DNA of 34,334 nt from Dehalococcoidia bacterium (GTDB lineage Bacteria; Chloroflexota; Dehalococcoidia; SZUA-161), in contig JACWAE010000002.1 of NCBI GenBank assembly GCA_014874385.1, positions 1 through 34,334 on the forward strand. The letters are read 5' to 3'. Below the pieces are notes generated by a model. It did not search any database and was not told where the DNA came from. It was given only the letters and a program-made list of their open reading frames with translations. Positions within the stretch are counted from its first letter, which is position 1, and the number at the start of each line of letters is the position of its first letter. Shown here piece by piece: positions 33,536 to 34,334 of this stretch. Position numbers and translations under genes: made by a program.

Positions 33536-34334
33536 ACCTGGAGCGCTTCAAGAATAGCCCGTCAGGCCGTGTTGTGAAGGTGGGGCAGGGTGAGGCAGCT
33601 TGCTGGGCGTTTGTGCCCCATCCATTGCCACCTGTGCTGAACCTGGATGCGGAGCTGGTACGCATACTCTCTGATGCCGACCGCGCCTTAGGCGAGCTTG
33701 CCGGACTGGGGCGCACCATGCCCAACCCTGACCTCCTCATCCGTCCCTTCATCCGCCGTGAGGCGGTGCTTTCTTCGCGCATAGAGGGCACTCAGACTGA
33801 TATCAGCGACCTTTATCGCTACGAGGCCATGAGAATGGCGCCGTCAGGCATGAAGCCCGCTCCTTCAGATGCCGATGCACGAGAGGTGTTTAACTACGTG
33901 CGCGCCCTGGAGCACGGCCTGGAGCGGGTACAGACGCTACCCGTAAGCCTGCGTCTGGTGCGCGAGCTACATGAACGCCTGATGGAGGGAGTGCGAGGCG
34001 GCAAAGCCACTCCCGGCGAGTTCCGTCGCAGCCAGAACTGGATTGGGAAGGCAGGTTGCACCCTGAACGATGCTGATTATGTCCCGCCGCCTGCCCCGGA
34101 GATGAGCGATGCCTTGGGTGCCTTTGAGAAATATCTGCACTCGGGAAACGACCACCCGCCGCTGGTACGGCTGGCGTTCATCCACTACCAGTTCGAGGCG
34201 ATTCATCCCTTCCTGGACGGCAACGGGCGGATTGGAAGGCTTCTGCTCTCACTTTTGCTGGTGAACTGGAAGCTGCTTCCGCTGCCCTTGCTCTATCTCA
34301 GCGCATACTTCGAACGATACCGTCAGGATTACTA
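33532..34334 (+). CDS. Fic family protein (AMP-transferase type), partial at window edge
   Basis: Fic enzymes usually transfer AMP from ATP to a Ser, Thr or Tyr hydroxyl of a target protein. The visible 267 residues include the N-terminal Fic_N-like part, the inhibitory-helix motif SSRIEGTQ near residue 81 (S/T-x3-E-G/N, class II, self-inhibited), a segment GEFRRSQNWIG and the complete catalytic motif HPFLDGNGRIGR beginning near residue 225. The catalytic residues are all present, so the enzyme should be active once the inhibitory helix moves. A winged-helix domain often follows but lies outside the window. ATG 33532 overlaps the stop of the helicase remnant. Such genes often travel with restriction systems and other accessory loci. 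Confidence 0.92.
   Translation, partial: MNLERFKNSPSGRVVKVGQGEAACWAFVPHPLPPVLNLDAELVRILSDADRALGELAGLGRTMPNPDLLIRPFIRREAVLSSRIEGTQTDISDLYRYEAMRMAPSGMKPAPSDADAREVFNYVRALEHGLERVQTLPVSLRLVRELHERLMEGVRGGKATPGEFRRSQNWIGKAGCTLNDADYVPPPAPEMSDALGAFEKYLHSGNDHPPLVRLAFIHYQFEAIHPFLDGNGRIGRLLLSLLLVNWKLLPLPLLYLSAYFERYRQDY

Overview
The window reads as a chromosomal segment of an anaerobic bacterium, most likely a Chloroflexota member of class Dehalococcoidia or a close relative. This is inferred from protein style only: a long-form formate-tetrahydrofolate ligase beside folD, a NuoG/GltD-type iron-sulfur flavoprotein, HrcA/CIRCE heat-shock control, a surface protein ending in a Tyr/Trp-rich domain that closes on GWNLIGWR, a 5S rRNA gene with no 16S or 23S beside it, and gaps packed with palindromic repeats. 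No database search was possible.

Layout. 1-3.2 kb (minus): 5'-truncated view of recJ (its C-terminus is off the window), bioY and birA, with a BirA-type operator over the birA promoter. 3.4-7.3 kb (minus): hrcA-grpE-dnaK behind a perfect CIRCE element. 7.4-10.7 kb (plus): fabH, a sodium:solute symporter and an MBL-fold hydrolase. 10.7-11.2 kb: a small GIY-YIG nuclease gene set inside an array of hairpin repeats. 11.3-14.0 kb (minus): two exported surface proteins, followed by about 0.9 kb without a recognisable gene. 14.8-17.9 kb (plus): folD and fhs, the methyl-branch folate steps of one-carbon metabolism. 18.0-19.7 kb: two divergent genes, each preceded by its own promoter, fluoride (crcB-motif) riboswitch aptamer and intrinsic terminator. 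19.9-25.3 kb (plus): a large iron-sulfur flavoprotein with a GIY-YIG-like tail, a solitary 5S rRNA gene, and clpC. 25.3-25.8 kb (minus): a lipoprotein. 26.3-32.6 kb (plus): dnaA, a candidate oriC, obg, nadD, pyrE and gyrB. 32.6-34.3 kb: a cluster of palindromes, the wreck of a restriction-type helicase, and the start of a Fic AMP-transferase.

Two results stand out. First, the 18.47-18.80 kb region has back-to-back fluoride riboswitches controlling two genes that are neither CrcB/Fluc nor CLC-F exporters: a small membrane-anchored protein of unknown function and an alpha/alpha-toroid (prenyltransferase/squalene-cyclase-like) protein. Second, most gaps hold palindromes from a few families in which the outer arms are conserved while the core changes but stays self-complementary. 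One such family surrounds the GIY-YIG gene and carries a decayed copy of that gene's 5' end, which suggests that hairpin and nuclease form a mobile or duplicating unit.
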